NCBI GenBank assembly: GCA_018136815.1
Contig: CM030932.1
Span: 468,014-532,013, forward strand
Direction of reading: 5' to 3'
Length of the DNA: 64,000 bases
Source: Isochrysis galbana
Taxonomy: Eukaryota; Haptophyta; Isochrysidales; Isochrysidaceae
This document shows, one piece after another, positions 21,421 to 31,600 of this stretch (position 1 is the stretch's first letter; every line of letters starts with the position of its first letter). A model generated the notes under the pieces. It worked only from the letters and a program-made list of their open reading frames with translations. It made no database searches and was not told the DNA's origin. Made by a program: the position numbers and the translations under genes.

Positions 21421-21878
21421 CCCCCCCCCCCCCCTCCCCCCCGCGCCCCCCTTCTCTGCTCTCCCACCTCCCTCGCTCCCCTTGCCAGCCGCGCCCTCCT
21501 GTGACTCTTCCACCCTCTCCCAGGCTCTCACTTGGCCTGATCTCTCTCTCGTCCCCCTCCATCCCGGTCCTTGTCTTCCTCCTCCACCGCTCCCCCCTCC
21601 CTTTCCGCCCAAACTACTCTTCCCTTCACGCCTCGCTCAAGACTCCCTTGCCTCTCCCCCTTTCCCGCTGCCGTGACAGCACCTTCTATTTTCCTACCCC
21701 TCCCTTGTCCGGCCTCCCCGTGTACCAACAGCGTCCTCCACATAGCACACTGCCCGCCGATTCCCGCTTTTCGGCTTCTGTACTGCTCGGCCGCGTTCTC
21801 TCTCACACACCTCCCTCTTTCGCCCTTTCTCCACAGACAAAAGCATCTCCATATCCGTGGCCTCAATCGCACACAGTC

Positions 21879-22920
21879 ATGGCGTCCTCCTCGCAAGGGC
21901 ACATGATGCTCATGAAGGAACTAAAGAGTGAGCTGACCGTAGCCGTCCCGCACCGTTACAACCTGCCCGCGCAGCAGTCGTCATAGACGTACTCCTCCAG
22001 CACGGCTGCCTGAAGACGCAGGGCGACCCCAGCACACCGAGCCTAGCCTTGCACCCTGTCAGGGCATCCGCGCAAACGCTCACCAGCCGCTCGTTCCCCA
22101 CAACACGTTTCGCAGATCTCAACAAAAATCCAGTGGAGGGCTTCTCAGCGGGCTTGGTGGACGACGCCAATCCCTTCGAGTGGGAGATCTGCATCATCGG
22201 CCCTCCGGACAGCCCCTAGTGCGTAATGGCCACAGCGCGGTAGCCGGCGCAAGTTGCATTACTCGCATGCTTGCATGTCACTCTCTAGATTTTCACACCT
22301 TGCCCCTCTCCATGCCGCGCCCGCCTGCAGTGAGGGCGGCTTCTTCAACGCCACGATGAAGTTCCCGCCCACGTATCCCAACCATCCGCCGACGCTGAGA
22401 ATAAACTCCGAATTCTGGCACCCGAATGGTGCGAGCCCCCCCCCCCCTTGACACGCCAACCAGCCGCTGCTTGAGCCTTCGCCGTGGCGCGCCCCCTCGC
22501 CTCGCGCTGCTGAGCCGCCCCCTTCGCCGCGCGCCTTAGTGTACAACGATGGTCCACGAAAGGGCGAGGTCTGCATCTCGATTCTGCATGAGCCTGGGGA
22601 GGACCGCTATGGATACGAGCAAGCGAGCGAGCGGTGGCTACCCATCCACTCGGTGCAACGCGCCGGCTGGACCTTCACGCCCGAGCTCTCGGCACCGCGT
22701 CCGCCCGCAGGCCTGGCTTCATGCGCGCGTAGCGTGCTCATGCCTTCCTGCGCACTGCCATTGACAGGTCGAGTCGATCCTCATCTCAGTCATCTCGATG
22801 CTGTCGGCGCCAAATACCGACTCTCCAGCCAACATCGACGCCGCCAAGCAGCTACGCGAGGACGCGGAAGGGTACAGGAAGCGCTGCGCACGCATCGTTC
22901 GCATGTCCATCGAAGGATGA
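21879..22920 (+). CDS. UBE2G1: Ubiquitin-conjugating enzyme E2, UBE2G1/UBC7 type
   Basis: Five exons (21879-21927, 22116-22218, 22331-22428, 22540-22652, 22768-22920) give 171 residues, matching the ~170 of UBE2G1. Borders are GTGAGC, GTGCGT, GTGCGA and GTGCAA donors with CAG/TAG acceptors, and all phases fit. Visible features: LMKEL; NKNPVEGFSAGLVDD; WEICIIGPPDSPYEGGFF; the FWHPN motif; catalytic Cys95 in GEVCISILHEPGED; the acidic UBC7-type loop RYGYEQASERWLPIHS; and SVISMLSAPNTDSPANIDAA near the C-terminus. Such E2s make Lys48-linked chains, classically for ER-associated degradation, with RING E3 partners. Residue 17 is Asn at the first junction, where relatives often have Asp. The frame is open upstream of the ATG, but only through CT-rich DNA. 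Confidence 0.93.
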
Positions 22921-24039
22921 GCGCGCGATGGCGCGGCCCGCACACCTGCGGTGCCTCGACACGTTCCGCAACCATCGGCTCGTCGCGACGCCCGATGGAT
23001 GGATGATATGCAGCTGAGGGCGAAGCGCTGCACGGAGCAAGCGAGGCAAGCAAAGCGGTCATCGGGTTAGGGTAGGTCGGAGCATCTGCGCGCGCTCTGG
23101 CGGAGCGGCTGGCGGCTGTGCCCGCATGTAGTCAGCTGCATTTGTAGAAACCATCTGGGAGACGTCTGGTCGCTCGCCTACGACTGCATCTTCAGGATTT
23201 GGCCGAGGCATTGCGGTGCATGTCGACGGGGCAGCACTAGCGATCGGTGGGGCGCTTTGGGCGCATCATGTGACTGCAAGTCGCGACGCTCCAATTGGTC
23301 CCGTCCTCTGCCTCTCTCCAGTTGGAACTTACAGGCGCGGAATTGGCAGAGAGGGAAGAGCGACAAGCGGACAGTTCTAGCCCATGGGATCCGGCTTTGT
23401 GCGTGATCAAGCAGAGTCCCGGAGGTGTCTACAGAGTAGGACGGCCTTGCTGCAACATGTGCTGTGCGTGTCCGTGACGCGGGGTGGAAAGTACGGGTTA
23501 AGGGCAAGCTAGCTCACTGATGCCGACCGATGGACGATGATGCTTCATGTTTGTTTGCGACTAGGCAGTGTGGCACGGTCCAAGAGACCTAAACAAGGCA
23601 TTCAGGGCTAACACCTACACTAATGAATAATTATACTACGCATAGCATATAACTGAGCATTATTACCACTTCTCTCATTAGCCCGGTACTAACACGACAA
23701 CCCTCAGCGCACCTGCCCGTACGCCTCAGCGCATGTTGCTGCCACAAATACATACACATATGCACCCCTCCACATCTCCCCCCTCGCAGACCGCAGACCG
23801 CCGGCTCCCATTCTAACCTCCCAGCCATGGCTTAAAATGAGGGAAAACCCAGTAAGCATTAAGGCGAACCGATCTACATCGGCCGACTCACCAGGGAGAA
23901 GCAAGGGGGGGGGGGGGGGGGGTCCTCGAGAAATAAATGACTGCGATTCGAGTAGCCTGCGCCACCTCGGATACTCTCTTTTCGCGCTTGAGCCACTCCC
24001 TTCTCGTCTCCCGGCCCATTTCTCACTGCACTCCATCCG
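22921..24039. other. Intergenic region
   Basis: No gene recognised. 23600-23680 is AT-rich with short direct repeats, and 23906-23923 is a G-run. Frames on either strand lack family features. Confidence 0.5.
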
Positions 24040-24530
24040 GGGGGGGGAGGGGTGCAAACCCGCCAAGCGGCGCGCCCTGGCCTGCTCTTAGGGGGTCTTT
24101 TGGGGGCCTCTCAGAGGGTCAGCAAGGGTAGCTCAGGGGGCAGTGGAGGCTGGGGCTCAGCCCCTGCCCCCCCCTGCCTCTCCCACGCCCGCCTCGCTGG
24201 CCATGGGAGCCTCCCGAAATCTCCCGTATGCCTGGCGCGATCAGGGACAAGGGGGGAAGTCAGCTCGAGGGCAGGCCCAACGCCCAGCGCGGGCGTGGGA
24301 GTGCAGCTCGCGGCCCGCGCCCACGAGGGGCATCTGGGCCAGAATCCAGAATGATGAGTGCCCAGCCCCTGCCACAGGGGCCGGGGTTGATTGTACGGGC
24401 CCACCCGCCGGGGGGCTGTCCAGCTGATGGAGAGAGGGCGGGGCGCGAGGCCCCCATTGATCCCCACTTGCATAAGAGACACGCGCCTAAGAATAGAGCG
24501 CGCCGCATGGGATGCTCCCCCTATCCGCAA
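24040..24530. mobile_element. Repeat family RepC, copy 1
   Basis: 24200-24475 matches the reverse complement of 51010-51220 (CACTTATAAA-like start, GGGGGCCTCGCGCCCCC hairpin, GGGCCCGTACAATCA, GGCAAGGGCTGGGCATTC). At 24488-24530 follows CTAAGAATAGAGCGYGCCGC, also present at 54430-54480. The class of the element is unknown. Confidence 0.55.
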
Positions 24531-25163
24531 CATTGCCACTTCTTGACATTGTCAATGCCATTGCGCACTTTGGGCCCGTTCCGAGATCATGAACATTTTA
24601 TGATCTCCGGCTGAGGCTTGTTCGTGCCTGGGTCCGGAGCGCAACCGCAACAAGCGCCGCGGAGCTGCATACGAGCCGCTCACACAAGACTGACGATAGC
24701 TACAGTGCTCGCTGGGGCGCTAAAGATTAATATCACCTCCTATCTATAATGCATGCTCCTCTTGCATGCTGCATGTGGCAGAGACAGAGCGCAGTCGCGG
24801 CGGATCTCCGCAGGGCACGCACACGTAGCACGCGAGCGGCCAAGCAGAGGCCTCTACGAACAAAGGGCTACAGGCGCTCGCACCCGGCGCCACACCACGA
24901 CAACCATGCGCTGACAATAGTCACAATCGAATAACGTAGGTCGTCCCCGAGATCCCTAGTTCTGCGACATCGCGGCGGGGGCCTGGTGCCGCGACGAGGG
25001 CGCTTCGCTAAGGGCCTCATATCGCGGGGTCCAACGCTCGCGCCTTGCAGGCGCGCGACATGTTGCGGCGCGCCGCCCGCGGCGCGGCGGCGGGACGCTG
25101 GCCGCGGCGAGCCTACTCCACACAGTGAGAAACCGGCCGCGCCCGCCCTCCTCAACCGACTGC
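24531..25163. other. Intergenic region
   Basis: No gene seen. It lies downstream of the minus-strand KDPG-aldolase-like gene and should contain that gene's 3' UTR. Confidence 0.5.
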
Positions 25164-26572
25164 TCACGCGAGCGCCGCCTTGATGTTGCCGATCACCTTC
25201 TTGGCATTGGCATTGACGACGTCCCACTTGTTGGCAGCGACGACGTCAGGGGGGAAGAGAGGCGCGACAAGGCCGACCGAGGTAGCGCCCGCCTTGAGGA
25301 AGTCACCGGCATTGTCAAGATCGACGCCGGACGTCGGGTTGAGCCGGAGCATCGGCAACGCCGACGAGACGGCTTTGATCCATGCGGCGCCGCCGGCGAC
25401 ACCAGGGAAGATCTTCTGAGAGGGCGCACCTGCCTTGTAGGCGGCGTACGCCTCGGAAGGTGTCTGCGTGCCCGGGATGATGACGATGTTGTGGAAGCGG
25501 CACCACTGCACGACCTCGGGAACGAGAACGGGCGCGACAAGGAACTCAGAACCGGCGTCCATCGCGTCCATCGCGTCCTGGATGTCCATGATGGTGCCGG
25601 TACCGACGAGGACCTACAGGGGAAGGCAGAAAAACTAAGGGCCAGGGATGGGAGGTGGAGGTACGCGCTGGGCGAACGGCGCGATCACCTTGCCCGTCTT
25701 TAGCCCATCGTACTTGGCGCGGTACTCGGCGACGCGGTCGAGGCAGCCCGGTGTGGTCAACGTGAACTCAACAAGGTTGAAGCCGCCGTCGATCGCGGCG
25801 TCCATTGCAGGTGCTGCCTTCTCTGCAAACCGGGACAGGGTGGAGGGTTCGAGTCGTGAATGTGAGTGCTGCGGCGAAGGACGAGGGTGCCATTCGGTGC
25901 TAGATACGAGGAAGCCGTGTTGGCGCCACCGGCCTTCAGCCAGGTGTACTCTTGCACGTGTGGGTCTGGCTCCCCTTGCGTGTTGCGCGAGCGCGTGTGC
26001 TCGTCTCAATCCCTAGCCCATCCTTGAACTCGCAGCCAGGATGCAGAGAACGGCGCGTTTCTCGCGCTCCTATGCACTCTCTCGCGGTCAACTGACCAAC
26101 TTCACCCACCACAGACTCTGCCTCAACGCGCAACCCTCTGCTTATCTCGCCTGCCCGTCGTCGTCGCTCTCACCTGCAAGGAGCGGCTGCCCCTCGCTCT
26201 GCCCGTCCTGCAACCGCGACCTTTCCTTGCTCACCCGCCCTTCCCGCCCCGACACGCGCGTACGCGACGACCTCCCGTAGCTGCCCTTCCCCATCCCCGA
26301 TTCCCCGTCTCCCCTCCCCCTCCCCCTCCTCCTCTCTCCTAGCACTTCGCCGTCTGTGCCGCGTCTCTCTCTCTCGATCTCTCCGTCTCTCTCGCTCCAC
26401 CCTCCCCCTCACCTGCAGTGGGCGTGCGGAGCACGGCGCACGCCTTGTCCTTGGCGAAGCGTGCGAGGACGGCTTGGAAGGACTCCGGCGTGCGCATGTA
26501 CTTGTCATTGCCCAGCGTGTGCGCCGCGCGGCGCAGCGGCGGCGTGGCCTGCGTGGCGAGGCGGCGGAGCAT
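25164..26572 (-). CDS. KDPG/KHG-aldolase-like protein with organelle presequence
   Basis: Three exons (26572-26413, 25822-25689, 25613-25164) give 247 residues; all junctions are GT-AG with matching phase. The class I aldolase cleaves 2-keto-3-deoxy-6-phosphogluconate to pyruvate and glyceraldehyde-3-phosphate (Entner-Doudoroff pathway) or a related hydroxyglutarate. Seen: VLRTPTAEKA; VEFTLTTPG with catalytic-type Glu72; VGTGTIMD; PGTQTPSEA; the Schiff-base Lys165 in QKIFPG; and the phosphate-loop-like NPTSGV. The N-terminus MLRRLATQATPPLRRAAHTLG is Arg/Ala-rich without acids, as in mitochondrial presequences; a plastid location is possible. An upstream in-frame ATG at 26620 adds 16 residues. 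The C-terminal half differs from the bacterial consensus (KAVSSALPMLRL), so the exact substrate is uncertain. Confidence 0.87.
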
Positions 26573-26620
26573 TGCGGCGAGTTTGAAGCGGGTGACGAGG
26601 AGCCATCTCGCGGGATCCAA

Positions 26621-27165
26621 AAGCTTCGAAGATCATCGAGATACCCTCGAGATCGGCTCCCGGATACATATGAAAGGCGGCGTGGTTGGGTTAGAAACGG
26701 GCGGGAGAGGCGAGGAGAAGGGAGCGGGTGGGGGAAAGGAGAAGAGTGTGGGGTACCGAGCGGATATTGAATAAAATGGTTCAAATATGAGAATAAACGT
26801 CTGGGACAACGAACGCTAGCACCGCTCTCCTCGAGAGAATTGGGGTCAGAAAGACAAATGAATGTAGATTCGCGGGGAGCCGCGGAGACGGCCCTTGAGT
26901 AGAGAATGATCTGACCGAAAACACAGAGTTGAGAGCGGGTGGAAACGTGAGAGAAGGAGGATGTGGAGGAGGAGAGGGAGAGAGAGAGAGAGAGAGAGGG
27001 AGGGAGAGAGAGAGGGTCAGAGGCCGCGAGGGCAGAGAGTTTTGTAGTAGAAGCCGTCTTCCTCGAACGTACGGAGAGGCTGGCGCTTCTCTCGGACACA
27101 AAATTAGACAATTAGACGCTTCTCTCTCGAGGAGGGGGAGAGCGAGAGAGCGAAGAGAGAGAAAC
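26621..27165. other. Upstream region of the KDPG-aldolase-like gene
   Basis: No gene recognised. It includes a GA-rich block (26960-27020 and 27125-27160), which on the minus strand would be pyrimidine-rich promoter or 5' UTR sequence. Confidence 0.5.
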
Positions 27166-28450
27166 CTTCTAATATTCTTACCGCACTCGCGGCGAATGGA
27201 ACCACTACCTACTACACGTAGTACGTAGCATACTTTCTACACCCCCACTCCCCCGGCCCTTCTCCCCCCACCATCAGGCGGCTCCCCCCGTGCACTACTA
27301 GGGGGATCGGTGATGGTGCATCAGTACTAATATCAGTTTTTTACATCAGTATCAGCTCACCTCGAGCTGATAACTGATATCAGTTATGAGTTGTCAGCAG
27401 CTTGGAACCGGGAGAAAACAAAACACCCAGTCCCCTTTACTTTCTACATCCAAAAAAAAGTGCAAAAAAAATTGAGTTTCACTGAGGTTGGATGTGAGTC
27501 GAACTGGTACTCCGCTCTGCGCATCGCACTCGCACTGTCACCTAGGCCACTTGACGCTCACATGTTGCTGAATTGGGGACGTTTTGTTGTATTTATATCT
27601 GCAGCAAATACACAAGCCACTGATATCAGCTGATATTCTGCTCGCTCAGGGCCTTTGAGGTGATATCAGCTGATGAGGTCCATCAGCCATCAGCTTATAT
27701 CAGCTATGATATCAGTGTCAGCCTCGAAGTTGGTGTCACTTGATGAACTGATGCACCATCACTGAGGGGGATAGGGGTGAAGGGCTTAGATATGGTCCCG
27801 TGGCCCGCGCCCCCCCCCCGGTGATCTTTCCCCCCCTTCCTCCTGTGTCTCCGAGTGGGCGGCGGCTTCAGTCCCGACTTATCATGTAAACAGGAGCGGG
27901 ACTTACCAATTTTTCGGTGGTCGGAGCGAGAGCTCCGGCCCACCCCCTTCTCCGCGCCCTCTCTCCCCTCTCCTGCGGCACGCGCGATGGCGCGCCTGCG
28001 GCAGGCCCCCAGCTGCCCTCTGGCGACCCCTGGAGGCTCTTGGAGGCCAGCTCCAGCTCAGGGGGCAAAGGAGGCTGGGGCTAGGCCCTCGCCTCCCCTA
28101 CCTCTCCCTCGCTGACGCTCCAGAGCCTCTGGGGCCCCCACGCTGCACCTGTCTGCCTGTCGACCAAGGGGGAAGGGGGGGCTTGGAGCAATGGGCTGGC
28201 CACGACTGGCCAGGACGAGCGAATCAGGCGTGCCTGTGAGTGAGAGATGAGAGAGTGGGTCAGCAGGGCAGTGGACTGGCAGTGGGCTCTTGGCAAGCCA
28301 TCAGGCATGCCAGGAGGATGGGTGGTTCCTCCCCCATGGCAGCACCACAAGATGGGTGAAACACCCGCACTACCCTCTGTACGACGCAAAGAGCGCGACA
28401 CACACGATGGGCGGTCCATTAATTGCTGCTCGATGTTGCTCAATCAATGT
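27166..28450. mobile_element. RepB retroposon, copy 1, interrupted by a MITE
   Basis: It begins AACCTTCTAATATTCTTACC, as in the copies at about 46256 and 63868 (AACCTTTTAAT..). It continues through ACACCCCCACTCCCCCGGCC and GGCGGCTCCCCCCGTGCAC, then after the MITE resumes AGGGGTGAAGGGCTTAGATA. From 27920 it matches 47700-48160, including a GCGCGATGGCGCGCCTGCGGC stretch and GTCGACCA. The exact 3' end is unclear (about 28340-28450). Confidence 0.65.
27308..27764. mobile_element. hAT-like MITE (457 bp) with 8-bp TSD
   Basis: The terminal inverted repeats are CGGTGATGGTGCATCAGT (27308-27325) and its complement at 27747-27764 with one mismatch. They are flanked by the 8-bp duplication AGGGGGAT (27300-27307 and 27765-27772). 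The related RepB copy has a single AGGGGGAT at 46389-46396 with no insertion, an empty site that fixes both boundaries. The interior carries many GATATCAGCTGATATC-type inverted motifs and a tRNA-like box A/box B pair on the minus strand. No transposase is encoded. An 8-bp TSD is typical of hAT elements. Confidence 0.88.
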
Positions 28451-28971
28451 CCAATAATGTCTGTGTCAATATTGCTGCCCCTGAAGTTGCTCGTGAGTTG
28501 CTTGCACGCTCAAACACCCCAAAGTTGCTCGGGAAGTTGCCGGCAACTCTTGTCAGGCCCTACCCCCCTCACTAGTCGGGTTTTTTATTATTGGGCCAAG
28601 CCCTTAGCAAGCCAACCTTAGTCTTCTCTTCCCTCACGTCTCTAAGTTTTTTTTTAAATTTGGAACGAATCTGGTATAAATTTAGGTTTCAAGGCTCCCG
28701 TCTCGTCGCGTCGGGGGGTCGTCGGTCGGCTCCCTCCCTCCCTCCCTCCCTCCCTCCCTCCCTCCCTCCCTCCCTCCCTCCCTCCCTCCCTCCCTCCCTC
28801 CCTCCCTCGCTCTCCCTCCCCTTCTCTCTCTCTCTCCCGCCCACTCTCTCTCTCCTCCCACTCTCGCTCGCGTTCCCGCTCGCTCGCTCGCTCGCTCCCT
28901 CTCCCTCTTCTTATTCCCCTTCCTCTTCCCTCTACTCTCGCCCCCCGGGGTCTACTTCTTGTGGGGCCGTG
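28451..28971. repeat. CCCT microsatellite upstream of the lumen-protein gene
   Basis: 28728-28808 is (CCCT)n, about 20 perfect units, followed by CT-rich and (CTCG)n sequence up to the start codon at 28972. 28480-28555 has several GTTGCTCG-type direct repeats. No gene. Confidence 0.85.
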
Positions 28972-29724
28972 ATGCTCAGTGCGCTCAGCCTCGGCCTCGC
29001 GCTGCTTCCCTTCCTGCACAACGCACCGCAGACAATCAGGTGTGCTATTCTTCCCGTTCGTTGGCCGTGTAGACGGCGCAGCAAGCCGAGGAGAAGGGGA
29101 CAAGGAGGGGGTAGGCTGGGGCAAAGGAGGAGAGGGATGAAGGGAAGGAGGGCTGAGGGAAGGAGGAGGAGGCTTGGGGTCGGCGTGGGAAGGCGGGAGG
29201 CCGGTAGGAAAGAGGGAGATGGCGACGGTGCTCGACGCGAGGCCATCCCTCTTTCTCCCTCCGCCCCCCCCCCCCCCCCCCACCTCTCACTTCTCCTCAC
29301 GCCCGTTTGCTGAACATCACGCAGCCTTGTGACCTGTCCACACGCGTCCACTTTGCCGATACCCCTGCTCAGATCGCAGGATGCGCTCACCGGTGCGACG
29401 CTGAGCCGGCGAGCCACACTGCCCCTTTTTGCGGCCGCCCTCTCAGCTGGCGCCAATGCAGCATGCGCTCACGCCGCCGCAGCCAGCCCAAAGGATGGCG
29501 AGCCCAAGGTGTGGATATCAGGCAGGAGCGATCCTCTCCGTCCGACGTCAAAGGATAAGCTGGACGGGACCAAGAAAGACCCCAAGTACCTGTCGTGCCT
29601 CAATGACTGCGTACCACGTTGCCAAGGAACGGGGAGCAAGGACCGTTCGGAGTGCTTCGACGAGTGTCAAGACGAGTGTTGCTTCACCTATCAGCAGTGC
29701 ACCGCTGCGCGTGTGCGACTCTGA
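28972..29724 (+). CDS. Cys-rich putative thylakoid-lumen protein with bipartite leader
   Basis: Exons 28972-29039 and 29325-29724 (GTGTGC donor, CACGCAG acceptor, phase 2) give 155 residues. The N-terminus MLSALSLGLALLPFLHNAPQ is a clear ER-type signal peptide. A second targeting element, LSRRATLPLFAAALSAGANA, has a twin Arg before a hydrophobic core and an ANA/AHA cleavage site, as in Tat-dependent lumenal proteins. This order is the bipartite leader used by algae whose plastid lies inside the endomembrane system. The mature part is about 85 residues, with eight cysteines in a CLNDCVPRCQ..CFDECQDECC..QC pattern, suggesting disulfide or metal binding. No named family recognised. A further upstream exon is possible but not needed. 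Confidence 0.72.
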
Positions 29725-30140
29725 CCACACGACCACCGCTGCTCATTTGCAGCCACGAAGTATTTGCGGCGCTGACATTATTTGCCTGGCCTTGTGGGCG
29801 GCTCTCGAGTCTCTGGCCAGCCTGCAACGCAAGTTGCTTGCACACTCGACAATCTTAAAGTGCCAGTGCATCAATATGAGACCTGTGGCGGTACGCGCCA
29901 TTCGTTGCTGTGAACGCACGAATGCAACCGGCGGGAGGCTAACATACGTCAGCCGGAGGCCTGACATTATTTGCAAAGCATGCGCCCTCCTGCCCAAGAC
30001 TCGGTAGTCGGTAGTCTCGGGACCCAAGAAGCCAGGCAGAGATTCTGCGGCTCATGCCGCGCGCCCTGCTTCCTCTGCCTAGATTTCAGCCTCGCGATGC
30101 CTAAGCCACCTCTCTTAGTCATCTTTGACTACAGCACTCC
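29725..30140. other. Intergenic region
   Basis: No gene recognised. TGACATTATTTGC occurs twice (29773 and 29962). Confidence 0.5.
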
Positions 30141-30665
30141 AGAACTAAATTTATACTTGGTTCGCCCATGGGGGGGCACGAGCCCCCCCCCTCCTCGCCA
30201 CTCCTCCCCTGGTGTGGGGGCTCTTGGAGGCCAGCTCAGTAGCTCAGTTCAAGGGGCAGAGGAGGCTGGGTCTGGGCCCTGGTCTGCCCCTCGCTGGCTG
30301 GTGCTCGCCTTAGCTCCTGGGCCCACACGGTGCACCTGTCTGCCTTTCGACCAATGAGGGAGGAGGGGTTGAAGCAATAATGATGCATGCCACGATGGGC
30401 CAGGTCGAGCGAATCACAGATTCGGAATCTGCGAATCATGAGCATCATGCATCATGCGAGCCTGCCAAGGAAAGAGTGGCTCAGTGGGTCAATTGGCGCA
30501 GGCTCTGCTCTAGCTCTAGGCATGCGCCATAAGGCATGCCAACGAGGGGGGGGTGGGGGTGGTTCCTCCCCCACAGCAAGGCAGGAGTGGAGAGAGGAGG
30601 CGGGCCCGTGCCCCCCCCATGGCCCATGGGCGAACCAAAAGTATAAACTTAAACTTGGTTTTGAG
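30141..30665. mobile_element. RepB-derived element with inverted ends
   Basis: The left end AACTAAATTTATACTTGGTT plus a CCCATGGGGGGGCACGAGCC hairpin is mirrored at 30585-30660 (GAGGAGGCGGGCCCGTGCC, then CGAACCAAAAGTATAAACTT). The interior 30200-30560 matches the middle of the RepB copies (CTCTTGGAGGCCAGCTCAG, GTGCACCTGTCTGCC). It is either two RepB 3' ends joined head-to-head or a fold-back derivative. Confidence 0.55.
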
Positions 30666-30719
30666 CTTACGATTACTTAATGGTTAATGGTTAATGATTA
30701 TTACCACTACTGCCATATA

Positions 30720-30885
30720 TTTTTTTAATTTTTAACAATTTTTATGGGTCGCGGCCCGGCACAGGAACGGATATAGCGCTAACTCAAGACGACAGGACTC
30801 CCTGCCGCGGCAAGCGCAAGCACCCTTCGCCCCTTATGCCACCCAGCTCTTCACTAGCTTTCTACCTGCGCTAGCTGGAGCGCGC
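30720..30885 (-). mobile_element. 3' end of a MERA retroposon (minus)
   Basis: From the A/T-rich tail (TTTTTAACAATTTTTATGGG on the plus strand) through the GCGCTA.CTCAAGAC block to the CTTTCTACCTGCGCTAGC stretch this matches 53236-53380. It is strongly 5' truncated and its first bases abut the BED-finger frame, supplying that frame's last codons and stop. Confidence 0.7.
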
Positions 30886-31310
30886 ATGTACTGCAAGTAG
30901 AGAGTCAAAGCCAGGCGACATTGCGCCGGAGTGCACCTCTCCCCGGTCTTGGCAATGTGGGTGTGCAGATTCGAATTGGAGGGAGCTCTGCCGAGGACGT
31001 GCCAGACGGTGCGCCTCGCCCCACACTCTTTGCCCATGTCATCCTTGATCACGCACTTGAAAGCTGCTACCCTCTGGCCTCGATGGGGCCCAGCAATGGC
31101 GAGCTCGTCGCTCTCGAGGTGCCAGAACGAGTTGAGGAGCCTGTTGTTTCCAGCTCGATGCCCAGCTTCACGAAACTTATCGTGAGTCAAAGGGCCATCA
31201 TTAATTGTGCGCTGACGACTGCCGCCGCCACTGGCCTCAGGTGTCGGAGTTGAAGCAGTTGGATTCTGGCCATTGCCTGCTGGCGTCGGCAACTTGTCCG
31301 GGAACGTATC
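30886..31310 (-). pseudogene. BED-type zinc finger of a hAT-like transposase
   Basis: The minus frame (an open frame ending at 30834) contains SFWHLESDELAIA followed by FKC, KEC, SNLHTHI and GERC, i.e. a Cx7C..H/C arrangement with an NLHTHI helix as in BED fingers of hAT transposases. It is preceded by a Thr/Pro/Gly-rich tail. The last dozen residues (SAGRKLVKSWVA) come from the MERA tail inserted at 30720-30885. No dimerisation or catalytic domain was found, so this is a partial or broken gene. Confidence 0.5.
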
Positions 31311-31321
31311 GTAGTAGCACT

Positions 31322-31600
31322 TCAGGATGCTCTATTGGGCATGTAGAAGATCTCGCCGCTAGCGTCGCCGAGTTCGAGACTGCCCGTTCCATTCGGACCC
31401 ATCTCCTGAAGCTTCCAGAATGCCCCTGGTGCACGACTGCCGGGGGGCTTGTACAGCGCGTCGTATGCTAGCACAGCGCTCCTCTGCTGACATCCGGCCA
31501 GTCCAATAGTCTCCAGGCACGCGGACGTGCTCACCTCATTAAATGTTCCAGGTGTACCTAGGCACCATTCCCTCAGCAACACCAAGTTTTGTGACGCGTT
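31322..31600 (-). pseudogene. Transposon-related coding remnant
   Basis: The frame has fairly natural composition (ends GEIFYMPNRAS). Its first residues, LVLLREW, recur in the sequence at 1-40. It probably belongs to the same element class as the pieces at the window start; no domain was recognised. Confidence 0.3.

Noticed and set aside
21278-21612. Gly/Arg-rich minus-strand frames upstream of the UBE2G-like gene
   Set aside because: Complement of pyrimidine-rich leader DNA; no coding evidence.
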